64,000 nucleotides of DNA, from assembly GCA_019750335.1 (NCBI GenBank), contig JAIEOQ010000006.1:1-64000 (forward strand). Direction: 5' to 3'. Shown in pieces: positions 34,085 to 42,955 of this stretch. How positions within the stretch are numbered: the stretch's first letter is position 1; each line of letters begins with the position of its first letter. The stretch comes from Candidatus Obscuribacterales bacterium. GTDB taxonomy: Bacteria > Cyanobacteriota > Vampirovibrionia > Obscuribacterales > Obscuribacteraceae. The translations under genes were made by a program, and so were the position numbers. The notes under the pieces are model-generated. The model worked only from the letters and a program-made list of their open reading frames with translations. It was not told the origin of the DNA and made no database searches.

Positions 34085-34801
34085 TTAGCCGTTGAAGGCC
34101 AGGCGGATGCATTCTTCCGGTGTGAACTTCGAATGGATGATGTCTTCGATGTTGCAGACGGCGACGCAGTCACAGTCCGCGCCTTCCGATTCCAGGTCAT
34201 TGTTCAGCCGCTCCAAGTAGGCCTTGGCGCCGCTGTTGTTGCCGACTTGGATCAAGAGGATGCCGAGGTCCGCGTCCTTCTTGATGCGCTTGGTGGCATC
34301 GACGATGGACTTGGCCACGGCATTGCCGTCGCTCGGAGCGCCGTCGGTATAACCGATGAGGCAGAGCTGCTTCGCCGGGCTCATCTTTTCGTAGCCGACG
34401 GTCTTTCCCTTGCTGAACCAGCCGCCGCCTTGGACGATCGGTTTGGCCTTGAGGTACTTGTCGAAGGCGTATTGCAGAGGCGGAGCCAGTAGCGTGCCAC
34501 CGCGCGGACCGAGACCCTTGGCGATGCCGAGCATCTTTTCCGGGGTGACGCCGGTCTTGATGATCAGTTCATCGTCGAAGAAAAGGACGTCGGCGCCGTC
34601 GGCGTCGTATTGGGCCACTTGGCTCAGGAGTTTGGTGACGGCATCGATACCGACGTTCCAGCGCGTGGTGCGCCCGAGGGTCGGATCGTTGTGCTCTTCA
34701 CCCATGCTGCCGCTCATGTCGAGGAAGGCGACGAGATCAAGGTTCGTAATGTCGACGGCTTTTTTGGTCAGGTCGAACTTTTTGCGGAGATCGAGAGGCA
34801 T
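34085..34801 (-). CDS. VWA-domain protein, TerF/TerY-like
   Basis: 238 residues, cytoplasmic. The VWA MIDAS reads DMSGS at 28-32, with Thr in GPRGGTLLAPP and Asp in YTDGAPSDG. The sequence begins MPLDLRKKFDLTKKAVDI, typical of the VWA proteins found with TerD (the C-terminal module of TerF). The acidic MIDAS should bind Mg2+ or Ca2+ and mediate protein contacts within the Ter complex. Neighbours terB and three terD-like genes make the assignment firm as a class; the exact Ter letter is not certain. Confidence 0.88.
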   Translation of the reverse strand: MPLDLRKKFDLTKKAVDITNLDLVAFLDMSGSMGEEHNDPTLGRTTRWNVGIDAVTKLLSQVAQYDADGADVLFFDDELIIKTGVTPEKMLGIAKGLGPRGGTLLAPPLQYAFDKYLKAKPIVQGGGWFSKGKTVGYEKMSPAKQLCLIGYTDGAPSDGNAVAKSIVDATKRIKKDADLGILLIQVGNNSGAKAYLERLNNDLESEGADCDCVAVCNIEDIIHSKFTPEECIRLAFNG

Positions 34802-34886
34802 GTTTTTGCTTCTTTCAGATAGAAATTGCGTTGTGTTGAAGCTTGGCTGCCAACGTGGCTAGCCAGCGAAGATGACGTAAAAGGGA

Positions 34887-34920
34887 GATACCAGCTCGGG
34901 TATAAATCCGAGCTGGTATC
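34887..34920 (-). terminator. hairpin downstream of first terD-like gene
   Basis: GATACCAGCTCGG and CCGAGCTGGTATC, a 13-bp perfect stem with an 8-base loop, 30 bases after the stop at 34951. Confidence 0.8.
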
Positions 34921-34950
34921 CACAGTTGATTGCCTACTTCGGCTGGCTGC

Positions 34951-35535
34951 TTAGTTGAGGCTGACGCCGTAACCTTGCGCCAACTTCTCGAGACCCCCGT
35001 CGTAGCCTTGACCGACGGCGCGGAACTTCCACTCGCCGTTGTTGCGATAGACCTCGCCGAACACGACGGCCGTGTTGGTCGAAGCGTCTTCCGACAGGTC
35101 GAAGCGGGCCAACTCCGAGCCGTCCTTCTTGTTGACGACGCGCACGTAGGCGCTCTGGACCTGGCCGAAGGACTGCTTGCGCGCGGCGGCGTCGTGGATG
35201 GTGACGGCCACGGCGACCTTTTCGACGTCGGCCGGAACCTTGGTCAGGTTGATCGCCACCGTTTCGTCGTCGCCGTCGCCGGCGCCGGTGCGGTTGTCGC
35301 CGCCGTAGACCACGGCTTCGGCTTCGCTCTTCGGTTGGTTGTAGAAGACGAAGTCTTGGTCGCCGCGGACCTTGCCGTCGCCCTTCAGGAGGAACGCGTT
35401 GGCGTCGAGATCGAAAGCGGCGCCGTCGGTGGCACGCACATTCCAACCGAGACCGATGATGATTTCTTCGAGACCAGCCGGGCCGGCGGCTTTGGTGAGG
35501 CTGAGGTTACCGCCTTTTTGCAGGGAAACGCCCAT
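34951..35535 (-). CDS. TerD-family Ca2+-binding stress protein (1)
   Basis: 194 residues. Typical TerD start [18 protein letters not shown], then [20 protein letters not shown] and the Ca2+-binding GAGDGDDE at 84-91. Conserved C-terminal segment [20 protein letters not shown]. TerD-family proteins (TerD, TerE, TerZ, CABP) bind Ca2+ and are induced by oxidative, DNA-damage and tellurite stress. All metal ligands are intact. One of three soluble TerD paralogues in a row. Confidence 0.93.
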   Translation of the reverse strand: MGVSLQKGGNLSLTKAAGPAGLEEIIIGLGWNVRATDGAAFDLDANAFLLKGDGKVRGDQDFVFYNQPKSEAEAVVYGGDNRTGAGDGDDETVAINLTKVPADVEKVAVAVTIHDAAARKQSFGQVQSAYVRVVNKKDGSELARFDLSEDASTNTAVVFGEVYRNNGEWKFRAVGQGYDGGLEKLAQGYGVSLN

Positions 35536-35658
35536 GGTAGTGATCCTTGTTCTGTTTGTGGAGCTGAAAGGTGGTCCGACCTACACAGCCGGAACCAAGA
35601 GAAAAATGATCCAAATTAAGTAACATCTGACACAAAATCGAGCCAAAGAAAACGCGGA

Positions 35659-36213
35659 TTACAGGTGCGGAAGGACGGCCGGAACCAGGTCGGCGGCAGT
35701 GCGGCCGCTGGCCGGTTCGCCGATGGCAGCGAGCTTCCAGGCGCCATTGTGGCGGTAGAGCTTGCACATGAGCAAGCCGGTGTGCGCGCCCTTGGCTGCC
35801 AGGTCGTAGCGGAAGGCTTCGCTGTTGTCGCTGGTATTGACCAGGCGGACGACGGCGTTTTCGACGCGATCGAAGGTCTGACCGCGATAGCTGTTGACCG
35901 TGAAGACCAGGCTCTTAACTTTGGCCGGGACTTGGGTCAGAGCGACGCTGATCGTTTCGTCATCTCCGTCACCGGCGCCGGTCAGATTGTCGCCGCTATG
36001 CTTAACGCTGCCGCAACTGCTCTTCAATTGGCGAAAATAGACGGTTTCCACCAATTTGTTGTCGTCGCCGAACATGAGGCATGAGGCATCCAAATCGATG
36101 GAGCCGGCGCCACGCGCCACATCCCATCCGAGACCGAGCATGATGGCAGTCAAAGGGCTGCCGTCGCCCTTCGTTAAGTTAACACGTTGACCTTTGATCA
36201 GGTTCACGCTCAT
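35659..36213 (-). CDS. TerD-family Ca2+-binding stress protein (2), divergent
   Basis: 184 residues from ATG 36213 (AAGGAAC upstream; the frame extends to 36261 but lacks an RBS there). TerD fold with LGLGWDVARGAGSIDLDASC and GDGDDE at 81-86. Differs from paralogues 1 and 3 in the C-terminal segment (LYRHNGAWKLAAIGEPASGR, then LVPAVLPHL), which resembles the end of the membrane-tethered TerD-like protein at 37005. Metal ligands intact. No clear terminator hairpin follows, unlike the other genes in the island. Confidence 0.9.
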   Translation of the reverse strand: MSVNLIKGQRVNLTKGDGSPLTAIMLGLGWDVARGAGSIDLDASCLMFGDDNKLVETVYFRQLKSSCGSVKHSGDNLTGAGDGDDETISVALTQVPAKVKSLVFTVNSYRGQTFDRVENAVVRLVNTSDNSEAFRYDLAAKGAHTGLLMCKLYRHNGAWKLAAIGEPASGRTAADLVPAVLPHL

Positions 36214-36250
36214 GGCGTTGTGTTCCTTGTTTGAGGTTTGTTGTTGAAAG

Positions 36251-36280
36251 TGAGAGGGCAAGCAACTGCTTGCCCTCTCA
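36251..36280 (-). terminator. hairpin between terD-like genes 3 and 2
   Basis: TGAGAGGGCAAGC and GCTTGCCCTCTCA, a 13-bp perfect stem with a 4-base loop, 34 bases after the stop at 36314. Confidence 0.8.
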
Positions 36281-36313
36281 CCAGGCTAAAGACAGAAGAG
36301 CGGAGCCGGTTCC

Positions 36314-36889
36314 TTAGGCCTGGATACCGTAGCCGTTGCAGAGGCCCGACAGACCGTTGGTGTAGCCCTGACCGACGGCGCGGAACTTCCATTCGCCGTT
36401 GTGGCGGTAGAGTTCGCCGAAGATCATCGCCGTGTTGGTCGAGGCGTCTTCGGTGAGGTCGTAGCGTGCCACTTCGACGTTGGTGTCGGCGTCGACGATA
36501 CGCACGAACGCCTTCTGCACCTGACCGAAGGCCTGTTGGCGCTGGGTCGCTTCGTGGATGGTGACCGCGACGGCGATCTTTTCGACGTCGTTCGGCACCT
36601 TCGCCAGTTCGACGATCAGCTTTTCGTCGTCGCCATCGCCTTGGCCGGTGCGATTGTCGCCTTGATGGACGACCGAGCCGCAGGCGCTCTTCAACTGGTT
36701 GTAGAAGATGAAGTCGGCCTCGCTGCGCACCTTACCGTCGACCTTGAGCAGGAAGGCGCTGGCATCGAGGTCGAAGGCGGCGCCGGAAGTGGCGCGCACG
36801 TCCCAGCCGAGACCGACGAGGGCACGCTTCATGTTCGGGGCTTCTTTGCTGAGATTGACGTTGCCGCCCTTGACGAGGGAAATGGCCAT
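36314..36889 (-). CDS. TerD-family Ca2+-binding stress protein (3)
   Basis: 191 residues, AGGAACTCACTCTT before [49 protein letters not shown] at 84-89 and a C-terminus [17 protein letters not shown]. Closest to paralogue 1. The Asp ligands of both Ca2+ sites are retained. The three soluble TerDs presumably assemble with TerB/TerC and the VWA protein. Confidence 0.93.
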   Translation of the reverse strand: MAISLVKGGNVNLSKEAPNMKRALVGLGWDVRATSGAAFDLDASAFLLKVDGKVRSEADFIFYNQLKSACGSVVHQGDNRTGQGDGDDEKLIVELAKVPNDVEKIAVAVTIHEATQRQQAFGQVQKAFVRIVDADTNVEVARYDLTEDASTNTAMIFGELYRHNGEWKFRAVGQGYTNGLSGLCNGYGIQA

Positions 36890-36951
36890 AAGAGTGAGTT
36901 CCTGTGTTCTTGAGAATGATGTTGTTATTGCTTGTTCAGATAGGCAGAACA

Positions 36952-36977
36952 GCTACCGGAATCCAATTTCCGGTAGC
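36952..36977 (-). terminator. hairpin downstream of the membrane-tethered TerD-like gene
   Basis: GCTACCGGAA and TTCCGGTAGC, a 10-bp perfect stem with a 6-base loop, after the stop at 37005. Confidence 0.78.
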
Positions 36978-37004
36978 ATTGCGGAAAACGGAAAAACTGA
37001 AGAA

Positions 37005-37958
37005 CTAGCTGAGCTGCTGAATCGCCGGAACCAGGTCGGCAGCGGTGCTGCCCGGGAAAGTTTCGCCGATGGCGGCGACTTTCCAGCCGCCGTTATGGCG
37101 GTAGAGGCGGGCGACGATCATCGCCTGCTTTTCGCTTGTGAGCGGCAAGTCGTAGCAGCAGACGCCGCTTGTCAGACTGGCAGCGTCGGCGACTTGTAGA
37201 ACGGCGGATGGCACCAAGCGGAAAGGTTTTTCGCGACTGATGGCGACGAAGACCAGAGCCTTGACGTTGGCTGCAACGGCTCGGAGATTGACGGTAAGAT
37301 GACCGCTATCACCGCTATGAAAGACACTGTTGTCGTTGCTTCCCCGTCGGTCTGCCGTCACGTGTTCTAGCACCTGCCCGCCGTCGCCGACGAGTGTGCA
37401 CGAAACGGCAAGCGGATTGATCCCGCTTGTCTGCAAATGATCGGCGCCGATATGGACGCTGAGTGCTGGCGGCGGATTTTGCAAAGTGATGCGTTCGCCG
37501 GCTTTCAAAGCTTGACCGATCTTCGAGGCCGGTCGCGGTGCCGGAGGAGTCGCGCTAACCGGAGGAGCTGCCGGCGGTGTTACCGTCGGAGCCGGACGCG
37601 GCTGCGTGGCCAGCGGCGGAATGCCATAGGTTTGACGCGCCGTCGTCGTCGAGCTGTTACCGGTTACGCCGTCCTTGATTCGCCTTAGCAGCGCGAACAG
37701 ACCGTTCACCACCGAGTCGGCGTCGACCTTCTTCAGGTAAACGCAAAGCACGACGGCGGCAATTGCCGTCCAGAACCAACCGAGCAGCGAGAGCGAAAGA
37801 TAGACGGTGCCGACGGTAATCATCGCAGTGACGACCTTGTTGCCGTCGCTGTCGGGGCGGAGGTTAATGCCGAACATACCCAGCACATCCTTACGGAAGT
37901 TGGGCAAAATCACCATCGATACGAGAAGCGTGAGCACAAGAGCCCAGAATAGACTCAT
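37005..37958 (-). CDS. membrane-tethered TerD-like protein
   Basis: 317 residues. Two N-terminal membrane helices (about 4-20 and 44-74), a Thr/Pro/Ala-rich linker (about 105-145), then a TerD-type domain (about 150-317) ending VARLYRHNGGWKVAAIGETF. The Ca2+-binding GDGDDE of the soluble paralogues is replaced by GDSGH at 216-220, so this copy may not bind Ca2+ in the same way. It lies at the start of the minus-strand Ter run, next to the divergent promoter region. Likely role: anchor that recruits soluble TerD proteins to the membrane (inference). Confidence 0.85.
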   Translation of the reverse strand: MSLFWALVLTLLVSMVILPNFRKDVLGMFGINLRPDSDGNKVVTAMITVGTVYLSLSLLGWFWTAIAAVVLCVYLKKVDADSVVNGLFALLRRIKDGVTGNSSTTTARQTYGIPPLATQPRPAPTVTPPAAPPVSATPPAPRPASKIGQALKAGERITLQNPPPALSVHIGADHLQTSGINPLAVSCTLVGDGGQVLEHVTADRRGSNDNSVFHSGDSGHLTVNLRAVAANVKALVFVAISREKPFRLVPSAVLQVADAASLTSGVCCYDLPLTSEKQAMIVARLYRHNGGWKVAAIGETFPGSTAADLVPAIQQLS

Positions 37959-38866
37959 TTGAGTTCTCCAAAGAGAGACAAATTTGAAACATGTGGAAAT
38001 GCGGTAAGGCAGAACTTAGCGCGAGCAACTAGCAGATGTCGATGTCGAGCATAAAGCACCTCATGTTTGGGAAAGAGTAGGCGATAGATTCTGTCGCCAA
38101 ACTTGCTGGTGATTGTTCAGACCGTGTAACAAACCGACTCCGACATGGGGAGTCAATAAAGTTTGTTTTGAGCGAATTGCTTTAGGTCTGTAGCGATTTC
38201 ACCGACAAATTTGAGGAAAGAAAGAAGCTCTATGACCTTACTTTTTCTATCCTTCTGTATGCAGCCCAAATTTACGATTGTAAAGCGGAGTTTTTTCTCA
38301 GCTAATGGCGTTTATTTGATTCTTGATAACCCTGGCGGTGATTTGCCTATTACCGCTAGCGGCAAAAGCTAAATCGTATTTGTCCCACTGAGGCTATTTT
38401 TGTCGGCTTGCTCAGTTTATGCAAAGCAGCAAAAAGCTGAATAAATGAGGAACACGGAGATTAGCTTCCTGTAAGGCTTTGCTAATTAGCACCAAATATG
38501 ATGCCGGCTTAATTGTCGCTCTTAATTTTTCATTCCTGATTGTTAGCGCAAGTTATTTTGTGTTCGTCAATTTTTTCAGTGGGGTAATTACGCTCCCGAA
38601 ATTGAGTAAACAAGCTTTGTGATCAAGATCTCACAACACGTCTCAACACACTTTATTGCTCGTCAGATCTCCTAAAAGGCTAGATATCAAGTAGTACTGT
38701 TTCTCTTCTCTTTCAGGATTTAGTTTCGAAAAAAGCTTTTTAGTTATCTGTTGTTTTTGTGTTTCTGGTTTTGCCTAACAGGCAAGAGATCTTTCACTAG
38801 GTCCGATAGCCACTTTTGCTGTCGGATCTCAAACCGCACCACTTTGGTGCAATGAAAGGGTTAGCC
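37959..38866. promoter_or_regulatory. divergent control region of the Ter island and its metabolic arm
   Basis: About 900 AT-rich bases without a gene, the largest gap in the window, between the minus-strand Ter run and the plus-strand aldolase/PRTase run. Long divergent gaps usually hold two promoters and operators. Three short hairpins lie close before the plus-strand start (38771-38785, 38802-38826, 38836-38850). No credible ORF or known RNA was recognised. Confidence 0.5.
38771..38850 (+). promoter_or_regulatory. three-hairpin leader of the aldolase/PRTase operon
   Basis: TTGCC-taaca-GGCAA (38771-38785), TCCGATAGC / GCTGTCGGA (38802-38810 with 38818-38826, one G-U pair), and GCACCA-ctt-TGGTGC (38836-38850) follow one another, with AAAGGG at 38855 and the ATG at 38867. 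Possible structured 5' leader. Confidence 0.45.
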
Positions 38867-39820
38867 ATGTCAGTGAAGATTATCGATGCGACGCTGCGTG
38901 AAGGTTGCCAGTGCCCCGGAGTCGATTTCAACGCGGCTCAGAGCCTTGAGATCGCGCGAATGCTCGCTGCGCTCCAGGTCGACATGATTGAGTGCGGTCA
39001 CCCGCTGAAATCGGCTGTTGAAGCCGAGCGTGTGCGAACTTTGGTCAACGCCGGATTAAACGTGCCGATTCTTGCTCATTCGCGAGCCAAACAAGAAGAC
39101 ATTGCTGCTGTTGCCGGCACCGGCGCCGAATGGATCGGCATCTTTCTCGGCATCAACCACACCACGCGCACGGCGCGCCTGCGTGACTGCACCGTCGACG
39201 ATATTTTGCGTTACATCCGAGATTCGGTCACCTACGCCAAGAGTCTCGGGCTGAAGGTGCGTTACACCGTGGAAGACGGCTGCCGCACCAGCATGCACGA
39301 CCTGCAGAAGGCTTATTCGGCGGCGGTTGATGCCGGCGCCGATCGCATCTGTTTTGCCGATACTCTCGGCGTGATGGAGCCCCATGAGATGGGTCACGTT
39401 GTGCGGACGGTTAAGTCGTTGTTTCCGGAAACGGATATGGAGATCCATGTTCACGACGATCGTGGTTTGGCCATGGCCGTGAGTTTGGCTGCTATGGACG
39501 CCGGCGCCAATTGGATCTCGACTTCGGTGAACGGTATCGGTGAGCGTTGCGGGATCACGGACACTCTGTCCATGCTGGCCAATCTGCATCACCGCCGACA
39601 GCGCGACTTGCGCGAGTTGGGCGGTACCCTGGTCGAAGCCAGTCGCCTGGTCGAAGAGCTTTCCGGAGCGGCTGTCGATCCGCGCCGTCCGATCGGCGGG
39701 CGCAATGCATTCGCTCATAAGGCGCGTTTGCATCAGCTTGCCATTCAACGCGACCCCAATGCCTACAACTGGATTGATCCGAGCTTGGTCGGCGCTGAAC
39801 TGACCATGGTCGACAACTAA
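38867..39820 (+). CDS. DRE-TIM metallolyase (HMGL/isopropylmalate-synthase-like aldolase)
   Basis: 317 residues from ATG 38867 (AAAGGG six bases upstream). A TIM-barrel opening DATLREGCQCPGVD carries the catalytic Arg (R11) and metal Asp (D7); the metal-binding HVHDDRG is at 194-200 and the lid motif NGIGERCG at 222-229. Members of this superfamily condense or cleave 2-oxo acids with acetyl-CoA, or act as aldolases. It is shorter than isopropylmalate synthase and lacks the C-terminal regulatory domain. It opens a four-gene operon with PRTase-TRSP, HAD and StiP, so it probably makes or breaks the carbon skeleton of that pathway. Confidence 0.85.
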   Translation: MSVKIIDATLREGCQCPGVDFNAAQSLEIARMLAALQVDMIECGHPLKSAVEAERVRTLVNAGLNVPILAHSRAKQEDIAAVAGTGAEWIGIFLGINHTTRTARLRDCTVDDILRYIRDSVTYAKSLGLKVRYTVEDGCRTSMHDLQKAYSAAVDAGADRICFADTLGVMEPHEMGHVVRTVKSLFPETDMEIHVHDDRGLAMAVSLAAMDAGANWISTSVNGIGERCGITDTLSMLANLHHRRQRDLRELGGTLVEASRLVEELSGAAVDPRRPIGGRNAFAHKARLHQLAIQRDPNAYNWIDPSLVGAELTMVDN

Positions 39821-39874
39821 GTAATCTGCTCTTTCTTGGTTACGAAATAACCCAAACTGATAAAGGGTTTTCCT

Positions 39875-41014
39875 ATGGTTACGACCAACGGTTCCGCTGA
39901 GCGGCATAGCTTGCCGCTCGGCGATGGCACGATTGAGTTGAATGTGCGCCGGAGCAACATTCCGGTGCTCGATTTGTGTGATTTTGCTCGACGGAACAAT
40001 CCGAACCGGGCGGTGCTTGTTGTTTCCAAAGTTGCCGGGCGTCACATTCCGGTGCGCCCGCGTGTTTCGCGCCGTGCTTTTAGCATGATGGCCGGCAAGA
40101 TTCCGAAAGATTTGCCCGGTCCGGTGGTTTTCATCGGTTTGGCCGAATCGGCGATCGGCATCGGCAACGGTGTCTACGAAGCTTATGAACGCCAGACTTG
40201 GCGCGACGACTTGATGTTCATTCATTCCAGTCGTCACCGGCTGGAATGCCAGGTGGCTCTGCACTTCCATGAAGAGCATAGCCATGCAACTCAGGAGTAT
40301 CTCTACTTTCCTCAGGATCAAGGGCACGCTGCTTTGTTCGCCCAAGCGCGCTCGGTTGTTTTGGTGGAAGATGAGGTGACCACCGGTCGCACCTTGCAAA
40401 ACTTGTCTCGTTCGCTGACGCAAATCATGCCTAAGCTCGAGCATATCGTCGTTTCGGTGCTTACCGACTGGCGTTCGGAAGAGCATGCGGCGAGCTTTCC
40501 TGCCGGTATGCCCACGGCGTCGACGGTGGTTTCGCTCTTGGAGGGTGATTTGCAGTTTGTGCCCGGCGCGAGCAAAGTGACGACAATGCCCAAGCTTAAT
40601 GGCAACGGCTTGCCGAAGGACGCTTATTGCAGCACTGCCTACGGACGGCGTGGCTTGCGTGAAACCAAGTTGCATTCCTCGGTGCTGGAAAAAGCTTTTG
40701 CTGCTGCGCGCGGGCGCTGTCTTGTTTTGGCTAGCGAAGAGTTTGCTTTCCCGCCTTTCTTGGTTGCCGAAGCTCTGGAAAAAGTCGGTTGCGACGTGGT
40801 CTATCAATCGACCACCCGCACTCCGGTTTTACCTGGTTGCTGTATGAGCAGCACCATGACCTTCAATGACAACTACGGCGACGGCATTCCGAACTTTCTC
40901 TACAACGTTCAACCGGGCGTCTATGACAGCGTGATTCTTTGTCACGAGACTCCGACCGAGTCTTTGGATCAAGAACTCGTGCGGTCACTTAACGCCACGA
41001 CCATAAGGATCTGA
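39875..41014 (+). CDS. phosphoribosyltransferase with TRSP domain (Ter-associated)
   Basis: 379 residues. The PRPP-binding motif VVLVEDEVTTGRTLQNL at 161-177 marks a type I phosphoribosyltransferase; the earlier RHIPVRP and GLAESAIGIG segments are also typical of this group. The C-terminal part contains TRTP (314-317), corresponding to the TRSP signature of the domain fused to Ter-associated PRTases. Proposed to make a nucleoside-like product from PRPP. The HAD gene follows after two bases and the StiP-type gene lies further downstream. Confidence 0.85.
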   Translation: MVTTNGSAERHSLPLGDGTIELNVRRSNIPVLDLCDFARRNNPNRAVLVVSKVAGRHIPVRPRVSRRAFSMMAGKIPKDLPGPVVFIGLAESAIGIGNGVYEAYERQTWRDDLMFIHSSRHRLECQVALHFHEEHSHATQEYLYFPQDQGHAALFAQARSVVLVEDEVTTGRTLQNLSRSLTQIMPKLEHIVVSVLTDWRSEEHAASFPAGMPTASTVVSLLEGDLQFVPGASKVTTMPKLNGNGLPKDAYCSTAYGRRGLRETKLHSSVLEKAFAAARGRCLVLASEEFAFPPFLVAEALEKVGCDVVYQSTTRTPVLPGCCMSSTMTFNDNYGDGIPNFLYNVQPGVYDSVILCHETPTESLDQELVRSLNATTIRI

Positions 41015-41016
41015 AC

Positions 41017-41766
41017 ATGAGTGACGATGTGAAAAAGCCGTACACCCAAATCGGGTTCACGGATCTCGATTACACTTTGATCTTTTCGGCTTACGGCTGC
41101 AACACCGACGACCGAGTTACCGTCTCGGAGAAAGCCGGTAAGCCGAGCATGTTCATGGACATGCGCCAGCAACGCTTTCTGACCTGGGCGCAACAGTGCG
41201 ATTGGTTGGTGCCGACCACCGCTCGCAATTATGTGCTTTTCAGCAAGGTAAAGCATCTGGGCTTCAACCCCGGCTGGGCGATCATCAACTACGGGGGCTT
41301 GATTGTCTGCCCCGATGGTAGCTTCGAGCAACGCTGGTTGGACGTAATCCGCCCGGACGCCCTGGCTGCTAAAGAGCAGCTCGAAGCCTGTCTCGCTCAG
41401 GCTGCGCAAATCGAAGGCTTGGAGGTGGCGATTGCCACGGATGCCGACTTGCCCTTCTATTTGCAGGCGAAAAACCGCACCAACCCTCAAGGTGCTGCGG
41501 CGCTAATGCAATTGCGCAACGTCATTTCGTCGATGATTCCCGCTGATTGGGAAATCCATCACAACGGCAATGATTTTGCTGTCTTGCCCGGTCATATCCG
41601 CAAAGAAATTGCGGTGAAGTGGTTCTTGGAAAATATCGCTCCGGCCGAACGCACGGTTATCGGCTTCGGCGATAGCTTGATCGATCTGCCTTTTATGGGT
41701 TTGTGCGATTACCTGGTGACGCCGCGTGCTTCGCAAGTCGCTCGTACCAAGCTTTACTCCTCCTGA
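41017..41766 (+). CDS. HAD-family phosphatase (Ter-associated)
   Basis: 249 residues. HAD motif I DLDYT (Asp16, Asp18) and motif IV GFGDSLIDLPFM near the C-terminus with the expected Asp pair. Cof-type C2 cap is likely. In Ter systems such HADs are proposed to dephosphorylate a phosphoribosyl intermediate. Start overlaps the end of the PRTase region by spacing of two bases, so strongly coupled. Confidence 0.85.
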   Translation: MSDDVKKPYTQIGFTDLDYTLIFSAYGCNTDDRVTVSEKAGKPSMFMDMRQQRFLTWAQQCDWLVPTTARNYVLFSKVKHLGFNPGWAIINYGGLIVCPDGSFEQRWLDVIRPDALAAKEQLEACLAQAAQIEGLEVAIATDADLPFYLQAKNRTNPQGAAALMQLRNVISSMIPADWEIHHNGNDFAVLPGHIRKEIAVKWFLENIAPAERTVIGFGDSLIDLPFMGLCDYLVTPRASQVARTKLYSS

Positions 41767-41783
41767 GCAAGGACAAAACTGTT

Positions 41784-42890
41784 ATGACGAAAACTTTGCA
41801 ACGGGGCTTTACCGGCTCCTACGATAAGTCTGATTGCTTGTTCCTGCTGACCGAAATCAGCACCAATCGCATCGCCGAGCAAGAAGCGGCTGTGGCTACC
41901 GGAGCGACACAGATTGGTCACTACCGACAACTGCTGCCGCAAGAAGCGGCACCGGAGCCGTGCTTCTTCGATATTTACGACCTGGCTCTCGACGTCTACA
42001 AAGAGCGGGTTGCTCGTGAAGTGATGCGTTTGGCTATGGCGATTCTCCGGCGCTCGCAGGGTGGGCCGATTGTGCTTGCCAGTTTGGCTCGCGCCGGCAC
42101 ACCTTACGGCGCTCTGCTCGTGCGCGCGCTACGCGTTTTGGGTCGGGAAGATGCCGTTCATTACAGCATCTCGCTTATTCATAAGCACGGTGTCGACAAG
42201 AACGCTCTGGATTACATTTTGGCGCAGCATCCCGGCTGCGCTTTCTGGTTCATCGACGGCTGGACCGGCAAGGGCGGCATCTCGCGAGAGTTGCACCGCT
42301 CGGTGACCGAGTACAACAGCGAGCGTGGCACCAACCTGCCGACCAAGTTGGCGGTGATTGCTGACCTGGCCGGCATGGCTTGTCTGGCTTCGACTACCGA
42401 CGATTACATGATTCCTTCGGCGCCGATTGATGCACCGCTCAACGGCTTGGTTTCGCGTACCATCGTCAGTCATGCCGATATCGGTCCGACGGATTTTCAC
42501 GGCGGCATGATCTACGAGCATCTTGCCGATTGCGATCGTTCCAACGATTTCATCGGCGAGATTTCGGTTCTCTTTCCTAAAGCCAGCCGTGCTGAAGACG
42601 GGGTCAACGGTTTGGTTACCCCGCACATGCAGGAGCAAGCCAGCCGTCGTTCGTGGGATACTTTGACGCGGCTCAAAACCGAGCTCGGTATCGAAGACGA
42701 CGATTTGATCAAGCACGGCATGTGTGAATCGATTCGGGCGGTCAAACGCCGTCCGATGCGCCGGTTCTATTTGCGCGAGCTTTTCCATCCGCGTAATTTC
42801 GCTCTGCGTGCCATGGCCAAGGCAAAAGGTATCGAGCTCGTGAGCGCTCCGGATAGCGCTTACGATTGCATCGCCATTTGCCAAAGCTAG
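41784..42890 (+). CDS. StiP-family PRTase-like protein
   Basis: 368 residues from ATG 41784. Matches the family annotated as cysteine protease StiP/PRTase_1: conserved LARAGTPYGALL (about 101-112) and the PRPP-loop-like FIDGWTGKGGI (156-166). The C-terminal about 80 residues end in LVSAPDSAYDCIAIC and could be the Pelota-type RNA-binding-like domain often fused here. Despite the StiP name, the fold is that of a phosphoribosyltransferase. Last gene of the four-gene metabolic operon; a hairpin follows. Confidence 0.82.
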   Translation: MTKTLQRGFTGSYDKSDCLFLLTEISTNRIAEQEAAVATGATQIGHYRQLLPQEAAPEPCFFDIYDLALDVYKERVAREVMRLAMAILRRSQGGPIVLASLARAGTPYGALLVRALRVLGREDAVHYSISLIHKHGVDKNALDYILAQHPGCAFWFIDGWTGKGGISRELHRSVTEYNSERGTNLPTKLAVIADLAGMACLASTTDDYMIPSAPIDAPLNGLVSRTIVSHADIGPTDFHGGMIYEHLADCDRSNDFIGEISVLFPKASRAEDGVNGLVTPHMQEQASRRSWDTLTRLKTELGIEDDDLIKHGMCESIRAVKRRPMRRFYLRELFHPRNFALRAMAKAKGIELVSAPDSAYDCIAICQS

Positions 42891-42904
42891 GCTGGTTGTT
42901 TCTC

Positions 42905-42930
42905 GGGGCGGCTGCATTTGCAGCCGCCCC
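42905..42930 (+). terminator. GC-rich hairpin after the StiP gene
   Basis: GGGGCGGCTGC-attt-GCAGCCGCCCC, an 11-bp perfect stem with a 4-base loop. No T-run, so termination is uncertain; the LRR gene starts 25 bases later. Confidence 0.6.
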
Positions 42931-42955
42931 ATGGTCCGTGTGGAGATAATTTCAT

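Noticed and set aside
39056-40807. 583-residue minus-strand ORF antisense to the aldolase and PRTase genes
   Set aside because: It is fully antisense to two genes with clear catalytic motifs and has no recognisable domain; it arises from codon bias on the other strand.
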